Positions 32,280 to 45,090 of a stretch of 64,000 nucleotides of DNA are shown here, piece by piece. A model generated the notes under the pieces. It was not told the origin of the DNA. It did no database searches and was given only the letters and a program-made list of their open reading frames with translations. Source of the stretch: Branchiostoma floridae (taxonomy: Eukaryota > Chordata > Leptocardii > Amphioxiformes > Branchiostomatidae); the NCBI RefSeq assembly GCF_000003815.2, contig NC_049993.1, positions 12,032,098 through 12,096,097 of the forward strand, read 5' to 3'. Every line of letters begins with the position of its first letter. Position 1 is the first letter of the stretch. The translations under genes and the position numbers were made by a program.

Positions 32280-33217
32280 AACGTTTGTTTATTTGTTTTG
32301 CATACGCGGTAAATCACCTTATGAATGAAGACCTTTATAATGGCACATTTTTGCCACACAGGGCTAAGTACAGGTCGCGCAAGACATGTTGAAAAGATAC
32401 AGTTAACAGATACAAAATGAGACTATTGCTGGATAAATTCAACTTCTCCTCGCCTTTCTGTTTTAGTGGAGATAAAAGAACAAATATGGCTAAAACACTA
32501 AGTTTGTACTTGACACTACAAGCTGCATATCCGGACAGGTTTATCTGATCTACTCACACCAGGAAGGACTCTTACACAGAACTTTAATCAAGCTATGATA
32601 CCATTATGTTGAATTTGTACGTCTCTAATTTATCATTAGACGTGTCTCTTGTCCCAAGACAATGCTGTATGTGTTAATACGTTTAATCAGCGCTTTACAA
32701 CAAAAATCCTAACTGCCGCATGCCAGTGTTTAGAAGATGCCTGCTGCTTTCCCTGAGTATAACTAAAATTTATTATACGTTATTTGTTCTGATACAGAAT
32801 GTTTATTCTAAACGTTCCAGAGAAGCATGGCTACTTATCGTATTAAGTTATGGTCGTCTTGTTATGTGTTTGTTAGATATGTTCTGTGTAGTTATGAATG
32901 ATGGTATTTCATAAACGTAGTAAGTTGATTAAGTATATCATTTCCATAAACTGGAAAACGTTTTCACATGTTTTGCAGCACTGAATGTTTATCAGAGGGT
33001 AAACGTTGGATGTATGCAAATAGAGATTGGTAATTTGTGTCTATTATAAAAGTTTTCTACTATGAAATGTATTACATTGGATCTTTATGCATGCAGTTTA
33101 TAATATAAAGAGGGAATGAAATACTGACTGACTGTTAATATGTTGTTCATGTCTCAAGGAAGTATTTGTATTTTGGTTATTGCATGTGTCTAGCCGAGAA
33201 CATTCCGTCATAAGAAT

Positions 33218-33223
33218 AATAAA
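33218..33223 (+). terminator. Candidate polyadenylation signal AATAAA
   Basis: AATAAA about 940 bases after the stop codon of the plus-strand tyrosinase-related gene, followed by a T-rich stretch. It is the clearest such signal noted downstream. The distance implies a long 3' UTR, so the assignment is tentative. Confidence 0.35.
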
Positions 33224-33629
33224 CGAAACAAGCTATTCATATTCGACTTCTTTTCTTCTGTCTAAAAAGGTCACGTAACTGTTACATGTATTTGAAAGGC
33301 TGACGTCACAGTTGTGTTGCGCAGTAGAAGGCACAAAATGGGAATTTGGGTGTGACTTAAAATCCTATAAAATCTTCTTTTTCCTTGAAACTTTTGGCCC
33401 GACTTGGCGACTTTTTGGGATAGAGGTAACAGGTAAGGTCTTATACAGCCCTGAATGCAAGCGATGTTCTTTGGTAAACGGGTCCAGATGTTAAGTCAGT
33501 ACCTGTATCTTTCACGTATACGCATGTTCCTATATCATCTTGTGGTCTGATGATCAGATGTTTATTGTACAAGCGGATGGATGAACGGTTAGGCAAAAGA
33601 TAAAAAGTTGTGACTGGAAATCGGTCTCC

Positions 33630-36190
33630 AAGGTCTCCAAGCAGATGTTGGGGTGTAAGAGCATAAGGTTTTCGGTATGGCGGATGTGCCTCTCTGATAG
33701 TCCCTGGCTGCAAATAAACAGACGAACAGCTGATGAAATGTCCATAATATGAAGAACATTCAAGCGGACGCCAACAGATATCATTAAGATACTCATTACG
33801 TACAATACGTGATGTGTACATGAATGTAGGTGGCGCTTCGACGGACGGCCACGGCGTTACAAGGGCTCCTCGCACAACGCCTAAAAATCAATCCATCTCA
33901 TGTCAATCTGTGTTAGAAAAAATCCATAGATACGTGAATGTGTCTGGATATGTCTGAGAAAGTATTCACCGGCTTCAAACCTAATGTCTCGTTTATTTTC
34001 CCATTTACAAATCGGGACTACAAACCCTATGAGAGCCCAAGCTGCAGTACCGCTCCCGGTCGCGTCCTGGAAAGTGGCTAAGACGACCGTCAAATTGCCA
34101 AATTTTGGTCTTTTCGGGAATGGGGAAATTGTGAAAGGCTCGCAAAGGGGTTAGAATTTCTACGGTTTATTTCACCTTATTTTCTGAAAGTGACCGTCTA
34201 AAACCAAGAACAACAATATTGAAGACATTTGACAAACAAAACAACTGCATGTTGGGTCACAAATGATATGTTTTCCTCACATTTTGTCAATAGAAGTGGT
34301 TGAGTGTCCTGGACTTCCGGAAGGCCACCACATCCCAATTTCTAACCTGTTCCGTGACACAAGAAGACGTTGAACAAATGCAACGGTTTGGGGTTTTGTT
34401 GGTTTGTCTTTCAATATATTAAACTTTCCTTTCCAAATGATGTAAGTTTTGTGAGTTACTTGCATGAACGCCGGGGGAGCCGTTTGAAGGGCAGTCTGCC
34501 AGGGAGACAAGAAGTCTGTATGAGTGTAGCATTTAGATTATCAAACGGTCTTCTAAAACAATGTAGCCTACCAACGATGAACATGAACAACGATGAATAA
34601 CGGATTTAGTGTTTATAAAATTATTTTCATAAACATATTTTGCTATGTCACAGAAACTGGTGATTAAGTCTGATGAAAAGTGAACACTCTGGGAAATCAT
34701 CATAATTCATGAAGAAGAATTTGGCCGGCGTTCTTTACATGGATGCTAACTTTTTTCAAACAACATTAAATATATTTCATGTAAGACACTTTTATGTATG
34801 TAATGATATAATGGCCATAGGGCCATAGAATGAGCGTTCTCGTTGCGGTCCCTGTCAGGCTCGTCCTACGAATCCTTCTACCACATCACTACAACTGCTT
34901 AAGAAGAACAATAGCCAAATTTGGTATAGTTGATTGGCTGTTGTTATTGGAATGTCTAATTTTCGTTGTTCATGTAGTTTAATAAACCACAAGTACAACT
35001 CTCTGAGTCCTCTCTTATTGCAAATGCAGGATCCTGTTTACATTACTGTCTCTTACCTTAAAACCGCAATCCATTATGTCAAACTTTTGCGTCACTTTCA
35101 TTCTGTGTTCCTGTTTAACAAAAGCTGCCTTAGAGTATTTTCAAATTATTCATTCCACATGTGCAAATTCAGTAGCACAGAAGGCAACTCTTGAATCATG
35201 ACCGGTCCAAACTCTCACTCGCCAAAAACGACACCACGAAGTCATTGCTGTTCCAAAGAGTTAGGTTGTATCATTTCAGAAGATGATATAACAAACTATC
35301 TTCTAAACCTATTGTTCTTTCAGCCCAGAGCCCATGAAATGGCTCCTCCGGCTCTCGAGGTTATATTGTACACAACTTGCAGAAGTTTGAAAGGAGGATT
35401 TGATCTATTGATAAACAAAGAGAAACACAGTTGCATTTCTTCAAAGTCTTACCACAAAATAGAATTGAATGTAACCGTGGTAGCCCTTTTAGAGCACGAC
35501 AGTTTACATATATTCTCGACCACTTTTATTGGTAGATTGTAAAAGAAACGCGTTATTTGTGATCTATTATGCCATGGTTTGTTTGTGAAATGTCTTAGAT
35601 ATTGCAATTTATGATTTCAAATGGTCATATTATCGAAAATAAAGTTAGATAAGCCTAAAAAGTTAAAACCCTTTACGAGCCTTTCACCATTTCCCCATTC
35701 CCGAAAAGAGGTAAATTTGGCAATTTGGCGGTCGTCTAAGCCACTTTTCAGGACGCGGCCGGCAGCGATACTGCAGTATGGGCTCTCATGGGGTCTATAG
35801 TCCCGACCTTCGTGATAGAATAATAACATGATATTAGACCTTAAGCCTGTACAAACATTCCAAAATAGGTCCAGACATCATTGCACACATCAAGAATGCC
35901 ATTTACGGCACCAGTTAACATAAAATGGATCGATGTTAGGAACCGCGTGAGGAGTCCTTGTAGCACAATGTCTGCCCGTCGAAGCGCCACCTACATTCAT
36001 GTATACATCATGTCTTTTGTGTAATGAGTAGTTTTAAGGATATATGTGGACATCGTTGGAATTCCCTCAAAAGCTGTAGCCTTTTACGTAACTGTGTGTT
36101 TGTTTATATGAGACGAGAGACTGCCAGAGAAGCGCTAGCGTCACTCGGAAAACATTACGATCCTTCACCCCAACATCTGCTTGGAGACTT
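33630..36190. mobile_element. Foldback element, about 560-bp inverted arms, 1.4-kb loop
   Basis: The left arm (about 33630-34190) and right arm (about 35630-36190) are diverged reverse complements. Matching blocks include GTCTCCAAGCAGATGTTGGG, CATGAATGTAGGTGGCGCTT and TTTTCGGGAATGGGGAAAT. The loop (34190-35630) has no recognisable coding sequence. Arm ends are placed by eye to within a few tens of bases. Confidence 0.6.
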
Positions 36191-36446
36191 CATCCAATTT
36201 CATTGGCCCATAGAGGCTATATGTACATGCATATAAAATATCTTATCCATCTCGTTTCGTACACAGACTTAGAAATGATGTATTGATACAACGTAAGTGC
36301 ATATTTTATAAATAAGTCCAAAGAAATGGTAGTTTTACCGTCGCCTAGAAGACGGCAAAACGACTGTTCTTTCCAGTGTCATATGTACATAAACAGTGAA
36401 GTTATAGTATTGCTAGCGTTGCAGCCAATCAAAAAAACACCAGGGG

Positions 36447-39400
36447 TTACGAATCGCCCTCCCTTTTTGTCAATCCAGATCTCCGTACATAAATGATTGG
36501 CAAGTCTTGAAATCTGTCTTTTACCTCAACAACTTTCAAGTAATCTACTTCATCTGACTCTAAGGTACAGTCCTTTTTGATATCAACATTTGACGTATCT
36601 ACTTCTGATTGGCTAGGTGGATCACGTGAACCAAGTCCGCATGTTTCCTCTTTGATATTGACATCTGACGTGTCTACGTCTGATTGGCCAGCTGGACCAC
36701 GTGACCCAAGTTCACATGTTCTGTACTCCGTGACGTTGTCCACTATCTCCGGTGCCATGTTGTCACAGACTAAGGAAACCTGGTCCAGAGAGTGTCTCGA
36801 CTTGCCATTGGTCGTTGGAAGCTTTAGAAATACAACATGGAAAAACAATAGTTAAAGTATATTGCTTGTTAAGTTGTGGTAAAATCAAATACATGTCTTA
36901 TCGTTGCGACATGAGACATTAAAATAATCATTTTCCTAGATTTACCTGCTGAAAGCTCATCAAAAATCAAAGAGCATATCATACAGAGAAGGATGCAACG
37001 GCTTTAACGTATCTCACTTCCTACAGTCATAGTTATCTCGCTATTTGTTTTATAAAGTAAGTAATAATACCTCTTCCGTGATGAAGTCTTGCGGTTTGGG
37101 AACATACGATACCCTTCTGTACCTGTATTGAGAAAAGATACACATTGCAAGTTCCGTTTCAACCTGAATGCATGTGCTTTTTGCTAAGTCAGCCAAGAGG
37201 TGTACATTTTCCATAAAGCCAAACACATTCCTAGACCGGCTTCACCCCTCTGACAGCTTTTGACACTATCTTATGCTACCGTAGGGTCTGTTAGGAGATA
37301 ACGTTTTGCGTGATTTACAGTATGCGACGTTCTGTAGCACTACTTCGTATTGAGGTCAATGATAACGTTATTTCTATTGGTTCATGTTGTTTGAATGTAT
37401 CAGGAAACTTTTGCAATCACGTTATCGTAAAACTTAGGAAGTAACGCTAGTTTATCTTTATCCGCAGGGTAACCTATATTCGTTGTTTTAACCAACACGG
37501 TATTAAGGGATATCAACTGGACGGACGGTGGTTTCAAGTTGCAATATGTTCAAAATATTGCAGTTTGAAACAACCGTCCGTCGACTTCATATCCCAAGAT
37601 ACCCATTTCTGAAAGCAACTGATATAGGTTACTGATACAGGTGAACTAGCGTTAGACATCGTTCTATTACGACTCACAATTGGCGTAATTTGGGAGCAGA
37701 CATAGCTCCCCATGCGATGATCACCAGAACTACAACGAGGACAACTGCAGTGGTCACTCCCGCAATCACAGCAACACTGCTACTGGCTATATTATGACAA
37801 GCAAAAAAGAAAAGTCTCTGGACAAAGTTAGGATCTTTCCTCAGCTTGGAATATCAATGACAGGTACGATATAAAACTAAAGTATGATGAACAGTATTGA
37901 TTAATGAGTGTGAATCCATTGTATCTACAGTGATATCAATGGCTTTTGATGCGTGTTGTATAGTAAAGCGTGTTGTTAATTTCCAAAGAGAATAATACGT
38001 CTTGATCATTCACAATGAATCTAACGTCACAGATTAAAGTATTGAAGATCTCACCTCCGTGCTCCACTGCGTTGGGTCCCACATTGGTGCCTTATGGAAA
38101 GAATGAGTGAATGAATGAATGAGTGAATGAATGAATGAAGAAATGAACGAACGAACGAACGAATGAACGAATGAATGAACAGATGAACAGGGGCTGAGAA
38201 ACATGCCAATATACACGGTAACAATAAGTTTGAACACTGCTGATTTGAAATGATAGTAGAGTAGATTCTAAAACTGTCTAGCAAGACTGTATTTGATATA
38301 TGAATTAAACACACTGGGCCCATCTAGCTAAGCGGAATGGAACATAATGGCAAGGAAGTCTACTCACCTTTAAGTGTTTTCACGTACTTGACAGGAGAGA
38401 AGGGTCCACATGGGGACTCCACGGCTCCTGTACACGCCTGGACTTGAACACTGTAGTTTGTACCACCCTTTAGACCCCCTACAACCCGTGCTTCTGTTTG
38501 ATACGCGAAAGCTGTAATCTTGCCCCCGTATTTGACGTTGTAACGCAGGATGATACCATTCGGGTGGATAGGGGGTGACCAACTGATGACAAATGAGTTT
38601 GTAGTGATGTTGGTGGTGATGACGCTTGCTGGAGCATCGCCCGGTGCTGTCAATTGGAAGAAAACGCATTAGTTTGTCTCGTAAAGTTTGAAAATGTAAT
38701 TTATTAGCAACTCAAAAAGTTTCATATTCTATATGGAACGCGTTAATGCACTACACACACACTATTTACAATAAAAAAGCAAATAAAATTCATATGCTGT
38801 AGATTGCAAAAAGAAATATTGGAAAACGTATACTAATGTCATAGAATATCACAAGGGCAAAGAACATGCGAAATAGCAAAATGTAGAATCTATTTTTCGT
38901 TGTACTATATTCTGTGTGTTCAGTCATGTGAAATAAGATGTGAAACCATCTTTATATTTTATAATGTAGGCAACTTTTTTTGGTCAAACGTTTTTTTTTT
39001 GTTTTTTGTTTTTTGTTCGGACGCTAGCATTAGTTTTGGGTTTCCAGAGGATGTCATCCGTATGTCATCCAAAACCAACATGGCCAAACTGTTTCAATAC
39101 AATCATTCTCCTACCTGACTGGTCTGTCATAATGAAGGCAGGTTCGGTCTTGTTCCCTTCTCCCATTGCAGTACTGGCCGATATTCTCACACTGTACCGA
39201 GTGAAGGGTTTTAGGTCTGTCAGCAGAGAATGTGCCGGCCGGGAATCGTCCGCTACTTTTACAGTTGTCGTTTTGGTGTCTGAAACACATAAAGGTGCAA
39301 CACAACTAACCCCTAAGTGTATGTATGTATGTGTTATGATTAACATCTCCGCTCTGATATTCTAGAGGAAAGACGGAGGAGTAACTTAATTTTTTCAGTA

Positions 39401-42400
39401 ATCCTTGTACTTTCTTCCATTTCAACTACTTCCTTATGACTTTTACAAATTGACTATTACGGAGCAGTATGTGTAACCAAGGAGCTTTTATCAGTTAAAG
39501 GCTCCTTGGTGTAACACAAAAGCCTGTTGACGAGACGAGTTGAAAAACTGGAAGGCAAGGTCGAGGAAGACCGCTAGGGGCGCTATTCATCATTGATTGA
39601 TATGGGATATTGCATTCGAGGTTGCACTCCGTGACCAATTATGATGAAGGAAAGAGAATAGTTGCAAAACTATTTTTTGAAGACGCAGTTAATTCTTAAG
39701 TGTGCCACACCAGAAAATACCTCGCATACGTGTGCAGTGCAGGAATCATTAACAACAACATTTCATAGAACAAACGCAAAAATCTGAGAGTACCCACTAC
39801 TACCCAGAAAATGATCAGTTATGTACCTTGGAAGGAATCTGTGCTATAGTACACGTAATAGGCAGTTAGTAATCCTCTCCTGTTGACCAGTGGAATCGGC
39901 TGCCATGACACCAACACGACTGTAGCATTTTCTGCTTGTACTGTCACGTTAGTAGGCGGGGATAGGGGAACTGCAAAAGTAACATAGGAAAATAAACATG
40001 CCCAATCATTGACACACAGGGAAACGCTATCAAACATATTACATTTTCCACCAAGAATGATTTAGGAATAGATTTTTTTTCTGACGCACTTTGTGTATTT
40101 TCTACCGACGTGAGATATACTGCATGTGACATTTTAACGATATAACCAATATGACTGATATATGATTTAATATCCCAAAGTAGTGAAGTGTTTGTTATAT
40201 GGCGTCAACACAATAGAGGACAAGGTCTACCTCCTTCAGCTGAGTACTTGTACGTGTTGTCCGAGGGCGGGCCCTGGCCAGCAGAGGTCAACGCCCTCAC
40301 GTTGAATCGGTAACGATGAAAGGGTAACCAGCTGTCAATAAACGTCGTCGTCGTGTAGGTCCCTGGGACGGAGAGTACAGTTTCGTTCCCACCACAGTTG
40401 GCGTCCGTTTCGAGTTCGCACCAGAAAACGGAGTATTGTTCAATGCCTCCGATTTCTGCTGGCGGTTGCCATGACAACGTGATGTTTTCGTCTTGGGTTA
40501 TCTCTGCTGTCAGATCTAGAGGCTTGTCAGGAACTTAAACGCAAACAAAACCGGGGTAAATATAATGTACACTTATCTATATATTTCACATTTGCTAGCT
40601 AAATATGACTTATGGATAGTGCAGTTGACTACTAGTATTTCAATAGTAGATTTAGAATATATTAAGAAGCGAAACAAATATATAGGATATAAGATACAGT
40701 AGGCAATACCTATCATATCAAAGCAAAGAACAGCATAAAAACGCATCAGACGTGTGTGTTAGTTTGATCAGGTTTATATTGTTTCAACATCTTTGAATGT
40801 GTGGTTGGATAGATTAAACAAACCAAAGCGGAACAATATTAAAGAGTACACGTTATGGTTTCGTCAGAATTTTCCGCAGTTGAATGTTACACGGAGACAG
40901 CAAGACTTGCAAAGCTTTCGTTTTATTTTTCCTGAGAATAAAGATTACTGTATATAACATTCTTGCTCCTACTTACCCCTCGCGATGTCTTGTACCTCCA
41001 CAGTTGCTGGAGGTGACCTTCCCTCAGTGTTATAAGCTGTGATGTCAATCCTGTATCCGGACAGCTTTAACTTCTCCAGAGTACAAGTTGTGTCGTTCAC
41101 GGTCGCGTTTAAAACAAAGCCCCCGCTCGGCACTCTCAGGTCTGTAACTCTGATCAGATATCCCAGTAGGATGCCGTTGTGTTTAATGGATGGGAGGGGC
41201 TGAAATGACAAAACGGAGCCTTCGTTTTATCATTGGGAAAAGGAACGATACATTATGTTTTACTAAGCAATGCTTGTCTCTTTTGAATGAAGAAAAGCCA
41301 CTCATAGTGACCAGCAATTACCACTGGAAGTGCCAAAAGAACTTGAGGGGGTGCCTAAAGACTTATTATGTACGTAGACTTTTTTTACCACGTCTGAACA
41401 TAACAACATCCAATCTTCAAGGACAAATTAAGTTATACTGATAAATATAGTAATACGGTTGCCTGTTATTAAGTTGAAGAACAAGGCGTTCTCCCGTATA
41501 CTAGAATAGAAATATATTTTTAATGATATCGATACAATACCTCCCAAGTTACCGTCACGTTCCGTCGCCCTGTCCTGTAGTTTATAGAGGGACTGACAGG
41601 TGTCCCCACCGTAACAGCAGACTCTGGTGCTGCAAACATTCAAAAACATGGTATTCGGAAGGGCAGACTCTGTCTATATAACAGAAACACAGGGCAGTGG
41701 TTCTGGAGAGGAGTAAGGCAAGTGTGTGGAAACTGTACCATCGAAATGTGCTCTACATATATGTAAGTTGTTGTACAAAATACACATTTTGACATTTGTA
41801 GATACATGTAGTAAGTTAACATTTTATGATGCTCTCGAGATCCCAAGGAGAAATGAAATGAAGGAAAATGAATGAATGAATCAATGAATCAACGAATGAC
41901 CGAGTAGACTTTTGTTTTAGTTGCTCCGATTCAGTCACAATTCGTTCACAAATGATGGTAAATCAACCAACTGATCGACGAGTCAAAAGAAGTTATAGCA
42001 TTCTTCTTGGTAAATTCAGGTGTAGAATTGAGCATCGCGAAGTAATGCGCACAGTCGGCACGGTTCAAAAGATACGTAATGCGTACAGTCGATACGGTTC
42101 AAAAGAGACACTATTCGGTTGGTTGAAGTACTGCAACCAAAGTACGCAAACTGCAAACTCTTGTGTGTGCGTGCGTGCGTGTTGCGACGCTATCGTTTTG
42201 CCGTGCGGTACAAGAGGTGTGCTCACCCGTGGCGTTGGTCCGTGCCTGTACGTATGGTGTGTACCCGCTCCACGTGTTATCCAGGAGTTTCCTACACTTC
42301 ACCCGGAGTCTGTACAATGTGAACGGGATGAGGTCGTCCAAGGACACAGAGCCGTGGTGTGGTCTTCCAACCGTCACTTCTGTTGTCTGTAGACATGTAC

Positions 42401-45090
42401 ATGGAAGACATCGGTATTAGTTGTAGTTGTAGATTCATGCGGTGTATTTCAGCACCTTTAATGGTACCGCATACTAAACACAACAACTTGAAGTATTGGA
42501 AGAAACAGGCCCGCTACGTACTACATGTATTAGTAATTTGTGTCTCCTCATAATTGTTTGAGTCGCAAATGAAAACACAAATATTCTTCATTTTGTTTGA
42601 GACGCAGCTATTATCAGAACTAACTAAGTTGATCCAGCGTGGTGCGATTCAAAATAAACCCATAAAGGCTACTGAAAACATTGAAACATGCACTAGTTCA
42701 TTAGATTGACTAGCGCTTTCCCTAACCACGGAACAGCTCGGCATCGCAATAGCTCACGTGCACATACACTGTGCGTTCTAATCGATCAATCAATCGACCA
42801 ATTTATCTATTGACGATGTAGCTTCCTTATTGATAAGTCAAGTAAATAAATGAGCCTCGTGAAATTATGACCGCACATTCGGCACGGTTCAAAAGGGACA
42901 CTATGCGGATGACTGGAGTACTGCAACCAAAGTACCAGATCATGCACTGCTTACTACATGTAGTTTGATACTCGCGGTTAGAGTTGCCCAACGCCGGCGA
43001 TGTTGATAATCACACAAACTAAACATACTACACAACGCCCTTTTTTAGGTTCGACTAAGAGAGTAATCGATTTCTGGAAGCTTTCAAGCGTATCGTTGTT
43101 CATCAGATCGACAATCGGTTATATTCTGTGGTATGATAGCTGGATGATCAGGTAACGCTACGGAACTTTGACCTTCCTCAATAAGGGCCATCTTGAAAAG
43201 GTCACATTTTGCCCTGATTACCCTGTTAGTTAGTCATACATCGACTGATTGTCGATTTAGAAAACACTTAACCTTTCGATAATCCATATCTCCCTTCTTG
43301 TACGATGGTTTTGTGCAGTATATTTTTATATGTATTGTCGACACTTTGAGGTCACTATAAAACTGAAATAAACGGGTTTATAGGAGCTATAGTTGCAGTA
43401 CTGTAGTCAGTCGTAGAGTGTCTCTTTTTCTAAATCGTGTCGCCGGTGGAGAGTGGGTCGCTCTATTTTTCAATCGTAGAAAGCGGGACAGAAGTGTCAA
43501 AACAGGGTTTAGCAGTAAAAAGATCAGCTTTTGACTGCTTCAAACATTTCTCAATGTGTTAGCGACTGTTTGGGAAGGAGGATTATAAGCTGAAAACGGA
43601 TGGGATATCATGCCATATAAAAGAGAGCGTAGTCCACCAGGGCACAATCCTCAGAAATTCGTAGTACGCTGCACTATTTCAACTCGCCGCAAGTCGTCTC
43701 TTTTGAACCGTGCAGACTTTAAACTCATTTTACATACTGTTATTGGTTTATCATACAAACTGTCGTCATTCCCCGCTTCATTTTCTGAAAGTTTTGATAG
43801 ACGACAATACTTTGGGAACAGAATATTATCCAAATGTATAGCCAAACGACACATGTGCCAGCTTGCATTCTGCATATGTAGTTAGATATCCACAAACCCT
43901 GGCGATGTTGTCCCACTGTGAGAAGTACTGAACGGAGCATTTGTAGGCTGTGAATGTCGGAAGTCCGCACTGTGTTATGTTCCATGTGGCCCTCAACTGT
44001 TTGCTGCTGGTCGCCCAAACTGTCAACAGCTCTGGAGTGGTCGGTAGAACTGAGGCAAGGAAATAACATGGATGAAGTTTTAAAGTTCTTTTGGCATGTA
44101 ACGTTATATAGAATGAAAGACTGGCCTTCTATGCGCTCAATATGCGTTAAAAGCAAGGGGAATATTCTCCAAACCGTTTTCAGACAGAGTAGTATGTCAT
44201 TATAGATCATTATATATACATATTAAACGTCTATCATAACTGTTCTAGAGGACGTTGTGCAATGCTTTACTGATACTTACATCACCTGTTGAATGTGATA
44301 CGTTGAAAAGAAGCAATATTTTGAGCAATGATCGACACAAAGTGCAAAACAGTGTTGTTGGTGAGCCGACCTTTGAGTGCCTTGTCAATAAAACTTTAAC
44401 CTCAACAGTATCATGTGTGTTCATCCATGTATAATAAGTTACATCGACCTATTTGACATACAAATAAAGTCATGGGACGAGCGCATGGCTAGATCGTTAT
44501 CTACTTTGATGTCTTAATACAACTTAAAGATGTGCAAGTTTCCGGGTCCGAGCAGATGGTCTACTACTACTGCCAACACTGATGACTTTAAGCCAAAATT
44601 ATGTTATGATACGACAAGTGATATCGTAATGAATTAATATAAGTATATGATATTTGACCAGGCGAAATCAATAACGATCTGTAGGCTTTTTTCACGATCA
44701 ATATATTCAGGGCGTCTAAATGCATACCGGTGATCATGAACATGTCACAGCAAAAACCCTAGTAGTAGTCCATTTCATAACTTAACTGATGTAACCGTAA
44801 CTTAACGTCACCCTTGCCAAGTTACATAATAAACACATACTTTGAGACACCCCTACAGGCTTGGTGCCACTAGTTTCATACAAGGTCATCCAAGCCAACA
44901 AATGAACAATTCGTAATTGCAGAACTTCCGCGGCAAAGACATCTACTTGCTTCTTCTAAGTTGACCTCACGAGCTCAACAGGATCTATAAGCTGACTAAA
45001 ACTCAGCTGAAACTATGAATATAAAGTAATCTTACCACAACCGAGGGTAGATACGACGAGAAGACCGAGGACAGTGATCAACAGCGCCAT
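36447..45090 (-). CDS. Class I cytokine-receptor-like (gp130/Domeless-type) protein, short copy
   Basis: Thirteen minus-strand exons: 45090-45036, 44049-43898, 42386-42227, 41629-41541, 41199-40977, 40533-40231, 39970-39827, 39279-39115, 38646-38368, 38090-38055, 37786-37678, 37122-37071, 36821-36447 (713 aa, every junction in phase). A signal peptide (MALLITVLGLLVVSTLGC) is followed by one cytokine-receptor module ending LDNTWSGYT (W about 108), a WSXWS-like motif. Four fibronectin III domains follow (about 123-226, 227-327, 328-430, 431-523), then a 12-residue linker exon, a transmembrane helix (about 536-571) and a short exon with SYVPKPQDFI, resembling the Box1 Pro-x-Pro motif that binds JAK. 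The tail (590-713) has Tyr in DYLKVVEV (YxxV), TEYRTC and IIYVRR. Role inferred: cell-surface receptor signalling through JAK. No N-terminal ITCTW module was found. Confidence 0.75.
37187..37305. repeat. Interspersed repeat, AGTCAGCCAAGAGGTGT family, copy 1
   Basis: AGTCAGCCAAGAGGTGTaCAT, CCGGCTTCACcCCTCTG and ATGCTACCGTAGGgTCTG recur in the same order at 61925-62046. Lies in an intron of the short cytokine-receptor-like gene. Confidence 0.6.
37442..37654. mobile_element. TIR element, TAACGCTAGTT ends, copy 1
   Basis: The left end TAACGCTAGTTTATCTTTAT and the right end (AGGTGAACTAGCGTTA) are inverted. GGTAACCTATAT near the left pairs with ATATAGGTTAC near the right. A long inner palindrome surrounds GTTTCAAgTTGCAATAT. 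A second copy is at 47583-47801. Non-coding, about 213 bp, in an intron of the short cytokine-receptor-like gene. Confidence 0.7.
38098..38192. repeat. (GAAT)n / (GAAC)n microsatellite
   Basis: Tetranucleotide array with GAATGAGT and GAACGAAC variants, next to the 36-base exon (38055-38090) of the short cytokine-receptor-like gene. A smaller relative lies at 41852-41900. Confidence 0.9.
39473..39513. repeat. Hairpin, CCAAGGAGCTTTTA stem, second copy
   Basis: CCAAGGAGCTTTTA and AAAGGCTCCTTGG surround a short spacer, in an intron of the short cytokine-receptor-like gene. Same stem as at 18459-18493. Confidence 0.55.
42881..43446. mobile_element. Diverged inverted-repeat element, GGCACGGTTCAAAAG ends
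   Basis: The left arm (about 42881-42930) resembles, in reverse complement, the right arm (about 43391-43446): GGGACACTATGCGGATGACT with GAGACACTCTACGACTGACT, both continuing to GTACTGCAAC. Related sequence occurs at 42048-42140 and inverted at about 43693-43715. All lie in one intron of the short cytokine-receptor-like gene. Confidence 0.4.

Noticed and set aside
42113-42420. Three overlapping plus-strand frames
   Set aside because: They are shadows of the receptor exon at 42227-42386 on the other strand, whose phases fit its neighbours.
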